DNA from: Coraliomargarita algicola
Lineage (GTDB): Bacteria; Verrucomicrobiota; Verrucomicrobiia; Opitutales; Coraliomargaritaceae
NCBI RefSeq assembly: GCF_033878955.1
Contig: NZ_CP138858.1
Span: 1,302,001 to 1,366,000 of the forward strand
Direction of reading: 5' to 3'
Length of the DNA stretch: 64,000 nucleotides
The position numbers were made by a program, and so were the translations under genes. Shown piece by piece: positions 34,940-43,089 of the stretch. How positions within the stretch are numbered: position 1 is the first letter of the stretch; the number at the start of each line of letters is the position of its first letter. The notes under the pieces were generated by a model. That model saw nothing but the letters and a program-made list of their open reading frames with translations, did no database searches and was not told the DNA's origin.

Positions 34940-35132
34940 AAGAACTGCACCGCGTCATCCAGGACGGCGTCGATGTGCAAGGCGTTCCTCCCTGCCCCTT
35001 CATGGACAACTTCGAATGTGGCGAAGGCTACGGTATCCGTTTTGGCATTACCCACATGGACTACAAGACACTCAAGCGAACTCCAAAACTGAGTGCTTAT
35101 TGGTATTCCGAAGTCATCAAGCAAAATGCACT
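34940..35132 (+). pseudogene. Second remnant of a GH1 beta-glucosidase 3' end
   Basis: Matches about 50137-50328 of the intact GH1 gene. The translation contains FMDNFECGEGYGIRFGITHM and TPKLSAYWYSEVIKQNAL, with GYFLWS replaced by GVPPCP after local base changes. It has no catalytic domain. It ends about 37 bases before the AraC/PocR 3' end, so a GH1 tail directly abuts the AraC gene here, as expected at the border of two tandem copies of the cluster. Confidence 0.88.
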
Positions 35133-35169
35133 TGATCCATTAGAATCCTCCAAGGCACATCAACTCTCT

Positions 35170-36000
35170 TCAGGCATTCAATCCTTTCCGCGCCACGTGC
35201 TGACTGCGCCACTGACCGGGTGGCACGCCGGTCGCCGTAGTAAACACTCGGTAAAAATAACGCACATCCTCGTAGCCAACATGCGCGGCGATGCTCTCAA
35301 CCGACAGCCGGGTTTCTAACAGCATTTGCCGGGCGGCATCGAGGCGCATCTGCTGCTTCAGCTCCATAAAACTACGGCCCGTCAACTCTTTCACGATATG
35401 ACCGGCCCGCGAAACAGAGACGCCCAAATGACGCGCCACGGACTCGAGTGACAGGTTCTGGTGGCACTGACTTTGAATCAAACGCAGTAATTGCTCGCGC
35501 CGGGCATCTTCTCCGCCATGCGTCTCCGTTGCCGGACCGATCCCTGCCAGCAGATAAGCTTGCAAGCAGAGCCCCATTGCAGCCAGCGCATCCATGCGAC
35601 TCTCTGAAAATTCGGGCAATGTCTTCGCCCCCGTCTGCCCCGCCCGAAACTGCCCGAGATAAGCGATCCCAAGCAGGCGCCCGGCATCCACTAAGGGAAT
35701 GATCAGCTCCATGGCTCCGGCATGACAAACATGAAAAAAAGGTGTGGTGTATTCCAGTGCCTTACGAGTGACGACCCCGAGATCACACTGCACACAACGT
35801 GCGTCGTGAGCGATTTTCACCTGCTGGCAGAAGGGCGTAAAATGTTGCCGCTTGGTAAGAGGCACCTCCGCCAGCGCGCTCTGCTTGGCCGCATTGTCAT
35901 CAAAGACCTTGAGACATAGCTGGAGACCACTGAGAGACTCGACCTGCTCAATCAAGTCCGCGAGTGACAGCTCCGTCACTTTTCTAAACGTATATGTCAT
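35170..36000 (-). CDS. AraC family regulator with PocR sensor domain
   Basis: 276 aa. The N-terminal PocR-type domain (about 10-165) shows the Cys pattern CQQVKIAHDARCVQCDLG and the FHVCHAGAMELIIPL ligand-pocket stretch. The C-terminal AraC domain (about 175-270) has two helix-turn-helices (SLESVARHLGVSVSRAGHIV; SVESIAAHVGYEDVRYFYRV) and ends TGVPPGQWRSQ. PocR domains bind small hydrocarbons or sugar-derived ligands. It is divergent from the FAD oxidoreductase gene with 74 bases between, so it likely controls that operon. Its 3' 129 bases are duplicated at 11499-11627. Confidence 0.9.
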   Translation of the reverse strand: MTYTFRKVTELSLADLIEQVESLSGLQLCLKVFDDNAAKQSALAEVPLTKRQHFTPFCQQVKIAHDARCVQCDLGVVTRKALEYTTPFFHVCHAGAMELIIPLVDAGRLLGIAYLGQFRAGQTGAKTLPEFSESRMDALAAMGLCLQAYLLAGIGPATETHGGEDARREQLLRLIQSQCHQNLSLESVARHLGVSVSRAGHIVKELTGRSFMELKQQMRLDAARQMLLETRLSVESIAAHVGYEDVRYFYRVFTTATGVPPGQWRSQHVARKGLNA

Positions 36001-36074
36001 TTATAGCGGATTTATACAGGATTTTAGCCGATCTGTCCATAGCACATCCAGCTCGATTCGTCTAATATATCGTC

Positions 36075-38864
36075 ATGCTTTACCGATCTGTATTTGAACA
36101 GTGCTACGATGTAGCGATTTACGCCGCCGGCTATGCGGGGCTGGCTGCCGCATGGACACTCGGCCAACAGGGCAAACGCGTGCTGCTATTGGACCGCAGC
36201 ATGGACATCGCCTGGGAATCGGGCCGCGCCTTTGCCCGCGATGCGGGCGCACTGCGTGATCCACTTTGGCAAAAGTTTTGCCAGCAGGTGCACAACCACA
36301 GCGGTGCATCAAATAACTTAGACCCCTGCAGTGCAGAGATTATCGCAGCCACCCAGTAACAGGATGCGTCGGATCAGATCGATGTCTTGCTCGGCGCGAG
36401 TCCAATCCGTAGCTGCCAACAAGACCAAGAGCTCTCCGCATTGCATGTGGCGACAAAATCAGGTGAACGAATGCTACGGGCTCAACTATGGCTGGATGCC
36501 TCGGATGCCGGCACGCTCTTTCGGATCGCGGCACCGCAAACCTACGCCAAGCGCCGAAAGCCGCAGGCCTACGAGGCGCGCATTCTACTAGGTCTTGCTT
36601 CCGAAGGCCAAATGCCTGTGGAATTTTCCAGCAAACACGCATTCATCGAAGCAATCCCGCATCTGAATGCCTTCAATCTTTGCCTGCGCGCCGCCGAACC
36701 GCTTTCGCAGAGTGCGCTCTTAGAACGCTGGCAAAGCCTGCGCACACAAGAGCCCGAACTATTTTCGGAAGTCGAAGTGCTCGCCCTCGCCTACCGAAAC
36801 CTGCCTGTCTACGCAGCAACGGAACCATGTGATGCCCCCGACACAAATCGCCCGCTCAATTTGCTCCCTGCCAGCCCGGCCTTCAGCACACAAGCCGTTC
36901 ACTCACTCGCGGACCGCTTCGCTCTGGGCCGTGAGGCCGCAAGGAATGTGCCGTCCCCTCGGAAGCTCGACTCGGTCAAAGATCGATGTGTGGGTTCGCT
37001 CCCGGAACAACATTTACAATGCGACATCTTCGTCGCCGGTGCAGGAACCGGCGGAAGCATCGCTGCGCTCACAGCCCAGGCCGAAGGTCATCAAGTGCTG
37101 GTCGCCGACAGTATGCCCATCGCGGGCGGTGTCGGCACTGCCGGGCTGATCAGTAACTACTTTTACGGCCACCCTGGCGGTGCTCACGAATCCCTCGACC
37201 AAAAAGGAGAGTCGCTGCAAGACAGCCATACCATCCCTACGCCTAGGGGCATGCACTGGCATCCTGTGGGTAAAGCGACCGCGTTTCATCAGAAACTCCT
37301 CGACCCCAGTCATTTTATTCCAGAAGCCATCATTTACGGAGCAAAACGCGAGGGCTCTACGGTCACAGAGATTCGAATCGCTACAGCCGATCAGATTTTC
37401 ATCGTCACCCCCCGCACCGTGATCGACGCGACGGGCGATGGCGATGTCGCTGCGCTCGCGGGCGCAAGCTATGACTTCGGTCGTCCCGGCGATGGACTGC
37501 CTCTCAGCTATTCCCAGCCAGCCTACTATCGGCAAATGGACAACGGCCGCCTCGGACTTTATAACTTTGATGCCGGCTGGTGCGATCCAACAGCCCCAGA
37601 AGATCTCACCCGGGCACGGCTCAGTGCACTTGCGCAGTACCGCACGCTCCCGCCAGAGGGTGAGAAGCGATTGGTCCAACTCGCCCCATTACCGGGCATC
37701 CGTCAATCACGTCAATTTCACACCCGCGAACGACTCGAACTGGCCGATTTAATGAACCACCGTAGCCGGGCAAGTTCCATTGGAGTCACGCAAGCCCCGC
37801 TCGACACCCACAGTGTCGACTTTGAATTTGAAGACGATGAAACAATGTTCTGGCTTTGGGGCTGCAAAAGCTTCCGCCATCTTGTGCACGCAGAAATGCC
37901 CTATGGCATCATGACACCCAACGAGCTAAACAATCTATGGTTAGCCTGCCGCTCGGCAGGCATTAGCCCAGCCGCCTCGTATGCGGCTCGCATGCAACGC
38001 GACATGCATCGCTTAGGCGAAGCCGCCGCCTACGCAGCCAGCGCATGGCTGGAAGGGATTCCTAGCCAGCAAATCCCCACACACTGTCAGGCCCGTCTCG
38101 ATCTGAGCGGTGCCCGAGCCCCCGTAAGCCCGCCATCGGAAGTCGATCCTCTGGAATTACTGGATCAAGGCAAACCCAGCCCTCAGCTCTGGAAACTCTA
38201 TCAAAACAAAGACAAATACGAACATGAGATGCTCGAGCGTTTGCGACATCCCAACCCTGACATCTCCTGGCTCGCCGCCGTCATCTGTGCCATGTGGAAC
38301 GATCCGCGGGCCGAAGCGCGCCTACTACAGGCGATCCAATCCAAAGAAGCGGGCATCGAAGCACCTGCGCTGTCACGCGGCCCCTTCAATCAACACATCG
38401 ACGTGCCCAACTGGTTTCTCGCGATCAACCTCTTACGCCGATGCGGCAGCGAAGCCTGCTTACCGGCATTGCAAGCGCTGGCAGAGCAGGATGGCAATTG
38501 CCTGAACCTGCGCACCTCGCTGGCACTCAGCATTGAACGACTGCACAATCGTATCCAAGATATAAATACACAGATTCCAGTCGCGAAACTATTAGAAGCA
38601 CTCGTCCATGACGCGACACCCGACACCTGGGTGCGCCCCTCACGCTCCATCAAACGCACACTCGACGGCGAGGCGCAACGCCCGCTTCCCCAGGAGCCAG
38701 TCGGCATCGACACCAGCGAAGACCACCGTTGGCAACTGGATCTGGCAGTCGCCCGTGCCGCAAAGACCTGGGACATTCCGAGCCCGATCGACATCGATCC
38801 GTATTTAGCAGATCCCAGAGCTTGTGTCCGCAAGGCTTTTCAAGATTTACTGTCAAACCAATGA
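36075..38864 (+). CDS. FAD-dependent oxidoreductase with duplicated N-terminal fold, interrupted by an in-frame stop
   Basis: A single frame of 930 codons containing one TAA at 36357-36359. The first part (36075-36356) has a Rossmann-like start, DVAIYAAGYAGLAAAWTLGQ and KRVLLLDRS. After the stop the frame stays open to 38864, and QDASDQIDVLLGASPIRSC continues the fold without a gap. A second, more canonical FAD site lies at about residues 315-345: CDIFVAGAGTGGSIAALTAQ, then VLVADSMPIAGGVGTAG. A helical C-terminal region follows. TAA is one base from CAA or GAA. The part after the stop (TTG 36387) could still be made separately. It overlaps the next gene by ATGA. Likely acts on sugar derivatives. 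Confidence 0.8.
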
Positions 38865-40084
38865 GCACAGACACCAAAGCTTCCTCTCTAAACCGCCCCA
38901 CACGACTCGTATTGATCGGGATCGGCGGCTACGGCCATTTTTATATCGAACACATTCGAGCACTCCGTTCGCAAGGAGCCGCGCAACTAAGTGCGGTGGT
39001 GGACCCACGATCAGAGCTGTCTCCTGATTGGCCGGAAGTGCAGCAACTCGGTATCCCAGTCTATCCGACACTAGAAGCATATTTAGCCAAGGAAACGCCT
39101 GCGGAACTGGCGATCATCTGCTCGCCCATTCCTTATCATGCCGACCAAACCTGCGCCGCTTTAGCAGCGGGCATGCATGTGCTCTGCGAAAAGCCCATTG
39201 CCGCCACACTCGCAGACGGACGGCGCATGCAAGCCGCCGCCGACGCACGCCCGGATCTATTTCTAGAGATCGCCTATCAATGGTCCTTCAGTCGCGCCAT
39301 CCAGTCCCTCAAACACGATATTTTGCAAGGCGAGCTCGGCGCGCCCTTGCGCTTGCGCACACGCGTCGCTTGGCCCCGCGACAAGGCCTACTACACCCGC
39401 AACAACTGGGCGGGTTGCATCCAGACTCCCCAAGGGCAACCGGTTTTCGACAGCCCAGTCAGCAATGCCACCGCGCATTACTTACACAATATGCTCTATC
39501 TCTGCGGCCCGACGATCGCTCAGTCCGCACGCCCCTTGCGGATGGAAGCCGAGTGCTACCGTGCCAATCCGATCGAAACCTTTGATGCCGCCTGCTGCCG
39601 ACTAACACTCGATAATAAAGCCGAATTACTCTTTTATACCGCGCACTGCGTCGATGTAGAAGACGGCCCTCACTTTTGCTTTGAATTTGAAAACGGCACC
39701 GTCAGCTACAGCAATGGTACCGAGCTACGCGCCGTATTCAAGGACGGCTCCAAGCGCAGCTATGGCAAGCCAGGCGACGACACCATGCGCAAGCTCGACA
39801 TCTGCGCCGCTCGCTGCCGTCAACCCAGCCCGGACATCTGTCCGCCCGCCGCCGCAATGGCGCACACAGTCTGCGTGCATGGTTTTCAAGAAGTGACGCC
39901 TCATGTCTTTAAGCCAGAGCAATTGCAGATAAAGGGCGAGCCAGGCGCTTCGCCACTCACCTACTTTCCTGCGATGAACCAAGCCATGATCGACGCCTAC
40001 GATGCAGGAAAGCTCTTTTCAGAAAACGCCACAACTTGGGCCATGCCCGCACAGTCAATTGACCTGACAAGTATCCAAACGTAA
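38861..40084 (+). CDS. Gfo/Idh/MocA family sugar oxidoreductase
   Basis: 407 aa from ATG 38861, which overlaps the TGA of the FAD gene (ATGA). The longer frame back to 38729 lies inside that gene and is rejected. The NAD(P)-binding Rossmann fold has RLVLIGIGGYGHFYIEHI (18-35), and the family motif CEKPIAA is present. The C-terminal beta-sheet domain includes RTRVAWPRDKAYYTRNNWAG. Members oxidise or reduce sugars and inositols. Coupled translation with the FAD enzyme suggests consecutive steps. Its last 124 bases recur in the relic at 11837-11960. Confidence 0.9.
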   Translation: MSTDTKASSLNRPTRLVLIGIGGYGHFYIEHIRALRSQGAAQLSAVVDPRSELSPDWPEVQQLGIPVYPTLEAYLAKETPAELAIICSPIPYHADQTCAALAAGMHVLCEKPIAATLADGRRMQAAADARPDLFLEIAYQWSFSRAIQSLKHDILQGELGAPLRLRTRVAWPRDKAYYTRNNWAGCIQTPQGQPVFDSPVSNATAHYLHNMLYLCGPTIAQSARPLRMEAECYRANPIETFDAACCRLTLDNKAELLFYTAHCVDVEDGPHFCFEFENGTVSYSNGTELRAVFKDGSKRSYGKPGDDTMRKLDICAARCRQPSPDICPPAAAMAHTVCVHGFQEVTPHVFKPEQLQIKGEPGASPLTYFPAMNQAMIDAYDAGKLFSENATTWAMPAQSIDLTSIQT

Positions 40085-40147
40085 ATGAAGACACGCTATA
40101 ACGATAGAAGATAAAATTTTGACACCACCGTTGCTCGACTATCTTGC

Positions 40148-41254
40148 TCAGGAAGGCGCGCCTACAGAGTCACGCTCAATAAGTTGACCACGTAAATGGA
40201 GTAGAGACGGCTGCGAATGAGGCGACTTTCCCTGCAACAAAGCACACATCCAATCCGCGGCCTCATTCGCCAAGTCTACATAAGGAATCGCAAAAGTAGT
40301 CAAAGCCGGCGTTAGGAAGTCACAAACACCTGGGTCGTTATCGCAGCCGACCACACTCAGATCCTCAGGTATACGCAAACCAATGCGATGTGCATATTGA
40401 TAGATGGCGGCCGCGTTCCAGTCGTTGGCAGCGACAATTGCAGTGGGTCTTTCTGCCTGCGGCAGCGACAACATCTTTGCGACAAGCGGTTCGACATCGC
40501 GAGCAGGCTGAGTCGTTTCTACCAAAGTTCCAGACGGCCGCGATAACCGCACAACCCAATCCGCCTGCGGTACGATTTCCAATTCATCCAAAGCACGATA
40601 ATAGCCCAGATAACGCAGATTGAAACTACGATGATGGCGACTATTGCTAACGAAGCCAATTCTTCGATGCCCTTTCTCAATGAGATACTGAGTCAACTCG
40701 TAGCCTGTGTGCAACGAATCAATATCCAAAAAACTACAGCTGGTAGAAAACGGCTTACAGAGAAGATTTAGACGCGGAAGCCCCGCTGGTAACTTCTTCC
40801 AAAATCCCGAACTTGGTGAGCCCGCCACAAAGAGAGCACTAACACCCGATAAGCTAGGGAAATGATCCCCTTCACCCTCATTATAAAAGATCACTTTCAT
40901 TCGACTATCAAACTCCTGAAAACGCTTATCCAAAGTATGAATCAATAAGTGAGACAGGTGCGAATGGCGCCAGCTTTCGGTCGTATTCACCCAGATGATA
41001 GCAATAGTCTCACGACTAGATAGTGATGCCTCCACTTCCTCAAAAGAATCCGGCTTGCGAATCCCCGCTTTAGCTCGCACTGGCTTAATGTAGCCCAGCT
41101 CACGAGCCGCCCTATGGACCCTTGCCGCAGTTTCCTCCCCCACAGAACCACTATTATTTAAAACAAAAGACACGGTGGTCTTAGACACGCCAGCATGCGC
41201 AGCAATTTGCGCCATCGTGATCCGACGACTCCCCTTTAATTCCTTGTTCTCCAT
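40148..41254 (-). CDS. LacI family transcriptional regulator
   Basis: 368 aa from ATG 41254; a TTG three codons earlier gives a longer frame but is less likely. The helix-turn-helix is ITMAQIAAHAGVSKTTVSFV followed by LNNSGSVGEETAARVHRAAR, and the periplasmic-binding-protein-like sensor covers about 70-340 (RIGFVSNSRHHRSFN, RIPEDLSVVGCDNDP). It faces the pseudopilin gene across a region with three GTTTACTAAAC-like palindromes, a likely set of its own operators. It converges with the Gfo/Idh/MocA gene. A fragment of it recurs at 11991-12100. Confidence 0.9.
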   Translation of the reverse strand: MENKELKGSRRITMAQIAAHAGVSKTTVSFVLNNSGSVGEETAARVHRAARELGYIKPVRAKAGIRKPDSFEEVEASLSSRETIAIIWVNTTESWRHSHLSHLLIHTLDKRFQEFDSRMKVIFYNEGEGDHFPSLSGVSALFVAGSPSSGFWKKLPAGLPRLNLLCKPFSTSCSFLDIDSLHTGYELTQYLIEKGHRRIGFVSNSRHHRSFNLRYLGYYRALDELEIVPQADWVVRLSRPSGTLVETTQPARDVEPLVAKMLSLPQAERPTAIVAANDWNAAAIYQYAHRIGLRIPEDLSVVGCDNDPGVCDFLTPALTTFAIPYVDLANEAADWMCALLQGKSPHSQPSLLHLRGQLIERDSVGAPS

Positions 41255-41275
41255 AACAAACAATCATGCAAAAAA

Positions 41276-41286
41276 GTTTACTAAAC
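41276..41286. promoter_or_regulatory. Operator candidate O1 (GTTTACTAAAC)
   Basis: An odd palindrome, GTTTA-C-TAAAC, located 22 bases before the LacI gene start. The identical 11-mer occurs at 41383-41393 and a near copy at 41363-41373. Position near the LacI start suggests autoregulation. Confidence 0.6.
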
Positions 41287-41353
41287 ACGAGACAATTCAA
41301 CGAAACAGAACAAAAAAATAAGCTAAAAAAGCAAATTCGCAAAACATTTAAAC

Positions 41354-41393
41354 TTGACTTATGTTTACTAACAATAACATAAGTTTACTAAAC
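41354..41393 (+). promoter_or_regulatory. Promoter with overlapping operators O2 and O3 for the pseudopilin gene
   Basis: TTGACT (41354-41359) is a good -35 box and ACATAA at about 41377-41382 a weak -10. Operator-like GTTTACTAACA (41363-41373) lies between them and GTTTACTAAAC (41383-41393) just after. CTTATGTT and AACATAAG (41358-41382) add a second inverted pair. A repressor bound here would block transcription of the gene starting at 41405. Confidence 0.55.
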
Positions 41394-41404
41394 AAATATC
41401 ACCA

Positions 41405-42145
41405 ATGCCCCCAGCGAATCCACACCAGTCAAAGCATAAGCGACACCCCAGGCAGGGCTTCACCTTAACCGAGCTACTGCTAGTAATCGCCATCATCGCA
41501 ATACTGTTTAGCATTTTACTACCTACGGTCGGAAAAATGAAAACCTCTGCCAACAAGGCCAAATGCGCTAGTAATTTAAGAAACCTTGCCCTCGCCTGTA
41601 GAAGTTACAGCGTCGAACACAACGCTCGGGCACCTCACCCGAACTTAACAAATGATTTAGAGCCAAGCTATATTCACGCCCCCCACTACTACGAAGTGGC
41701 GGCTTACGAAGACACCTTAGCACCCTACCTCGGCGATCGCTTCGATACTATGTATTGCCCAGGCGAACTGAGCAATGATCCAATCGGCAGTTATGACCCT
41801 GAAATTCAGCGACAAGCGAACACCCCCAACGAATTTGTCAGCTATCAGTATTTTCAAAGCACCAGCACAGGAGCGCCTTCTGGAAATGCCAAAGCCGAAT
41901 ACAGTTTGCTGTTTAGCAATACGCTAAATGCCCCCATTGATTGTGCAATGTGGGGCTGCCTCACATACATCACAGGCAGCAAAAGTTTCGGCCACATGGA
42001 AGGCCGCTCCTCTTCCGGCAGCATCGAAGGCATGAATGCCGCTTATGCCGATGGCTCGGTCAGATGGGTACCCTTTGATCAACTGGAGCCCTATACTGCA
42101 GATGGCTCCTATCTCTGGCCCAAACCTCTTCACGAACAACCGTGA
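41405..42145 (+). CDS. Prepilin-type secreted protein (type II secretion/DUF1559-like pseudopilin)
   Basis: 246 aa. Prepilin peptidase site RQGFTLTELLLVIAIIAIL with Gly-Phe cleavage and Glu at +5 sits near residues 17-35. After the helix, CASNLRNLALACRSYSVEHN matches the common PVC pattern, and the C-terminus has MNAAYADGSVRWVPFDQL, the H-X9-DG-like tail. Such proteins are abundant in Planctomycetes and Verrucomicrobia, and their function is uncertain. First gene after the operator array; the PEP-CTERM gene follows after 39 bases. Confidence 0.88.
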   Translation: MPPANPHQSKHKRHPRQGFTLTELLLVIAIIAILFSILLPTVGKMKTSANKAKCASNLRNLALACRSYSVEHNARAPHPNLTNDLEPSYIHAPHYYEVAAYEDTLAPYLGDRFDTMYCPGELSNDPIGSYDPEIQRQANTPNEFVSYQYFQSTSTGAPSGNAKAEYSLLFSNTLNAPIDCAMWGCLTYITGSKSFGHMEGRSSSGSIEGMNAAYADGSVRWVPFDQLEPYTADGSYLWPKPLHEQP

Positions 42146-42184
42146 ACCAACAATACGAATAAATACTAAAAAGAAGGACCCCCT

Positions 42185-42958
42185 ATGATTAAAAAAAACA
42201 TGACATCCCAATGCCTCGCTTTCGCGCTCGGGGCATGCGCACTCACCAGCTCGAGTCTCAACGCAGAGACACTGGCCGCGTGGGACTTCAGCAGCAACTT
42301 GAACGCAACCACTGAAGCAACCAACATTACCGGCTCGGCTGTCACTTTCGGTAATTTTAGTAATGCATCCACTAGCTACTACGGACGCTCCGGAGGAGGC
42401 GAGGATCTATACGCCCGGGCATTTGAAATTTCACAAACCAATGGAGACGGTCGTATCTTAGGCACGACAGAGGCAGTCTCTGTGGAGAGCCGTAAAACTT
42501 ACTTCGAGTTCACGCTAACACCCGATAGCGGTGCGTTTGATCTCAGCAACTTTACGGCGACCATCAACGCTCAGACCGTATCGGATACAGACGCCCAAAC
42601 TGGCTTTACCGCTTATTACTTCCTACGCTCAAGCGCAGATGACTACGCAAGTAACCTAGGAACAGGCGAGGTTTCCGTCACTGCAACAACAGCAAGCGCC
42701 GGAAAGACTAGCGCTGATGTCATCTTCAGCGCAGACCTCAGTGACTTCGACAATATCAGCTCTGCGGTAACCTTCCGCCTCTACACCTACGCAGTCGGTG
42801 ATGGCGGCGAGACCTTGAACTACAACCATATTGCACGTGCCGATGACTTCACCATCACAGGCACCACCGCAATCCCTGAACCCAGCCATACAGCCGCCAT
42901 GCTCGGCGCTGGAGCCTTAATGAGTATGTTGATGATCCGTCGTCGCATCAAAGCCTAA
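42185..42958 (+). CDS. PEP-CTERM secreted protein
   Basis: 257 aa. Signal peptide about 1-28 (ending SSLNAET), then a beta-sandwich (LAAWDFSSNLNATTEATNIT, typical of secreted proteins with an 'AAWDF' start). The sorting signal is IPEPSHTAAMLGAGALMSML with basic RRRIKA end. AAGGA lies about 10 bases before ATG. The hairpin at 42978-43003 follows, so the gene ends a transcript that probably starts at the operator-controlled promoter. Function of the sandwich domain unknown. Confidence 0.88.
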   Translation: MIKKNMTSQCLAFALGACALTSSSLNAETLAAWDFSSNLNATTEATNITGSAVTFGNFSNASTSYYGRSGGGEDLYARAFEISQTNGDGRILGTTEAVSVESRKTYFEFTLTPDSGAFDLSNFTATINAQTVSDTDAQTGFTAYYFLRSSADDYASNLGTGEVSVTATTASAGKTSADVIFSADLSDFDNISSAVTFRLYTYAVGDGGETLNYNHIARADDFTITGTTAIPEPSHTAAMLGAGALMSMLMIRRRIKA

Positions 42959-42977
42959 TCCTTGGCGTATTTTAGAA

Positions 42978-43003
42978 GGGCACCCTAGTTCCGTAGGGTG
43001 CCC
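42978..43003 (+). terminator. Intrinsic terminator after the PEP-CTERM gene
   Basis: GGGCACCCTA, loop GTTCCG and TAGGGTGCCC form a perfect 10-base stem, followed by TATCTATTTA. It separates the pseudopilin/PEP-CTERM unit from the lyase operon. Confidence 0.88.
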
Positions 43004-43089
43004 TATCTATTTACAGCAACACCAATCGTGTAACAGAAAAAGAAGGCGAAGTGCCTTCTACGGGGCTTATTGTGCCCCAAGCAAGCCCT

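Noticed and set aside
38729..38860. Upstream extension of the Gfo/Idh/MocA gene
   Set aside because: It lies inside the FAD oxidoreductase gene; ATG 38861 in the ATGA overlap begins just before the Rossmann fold.
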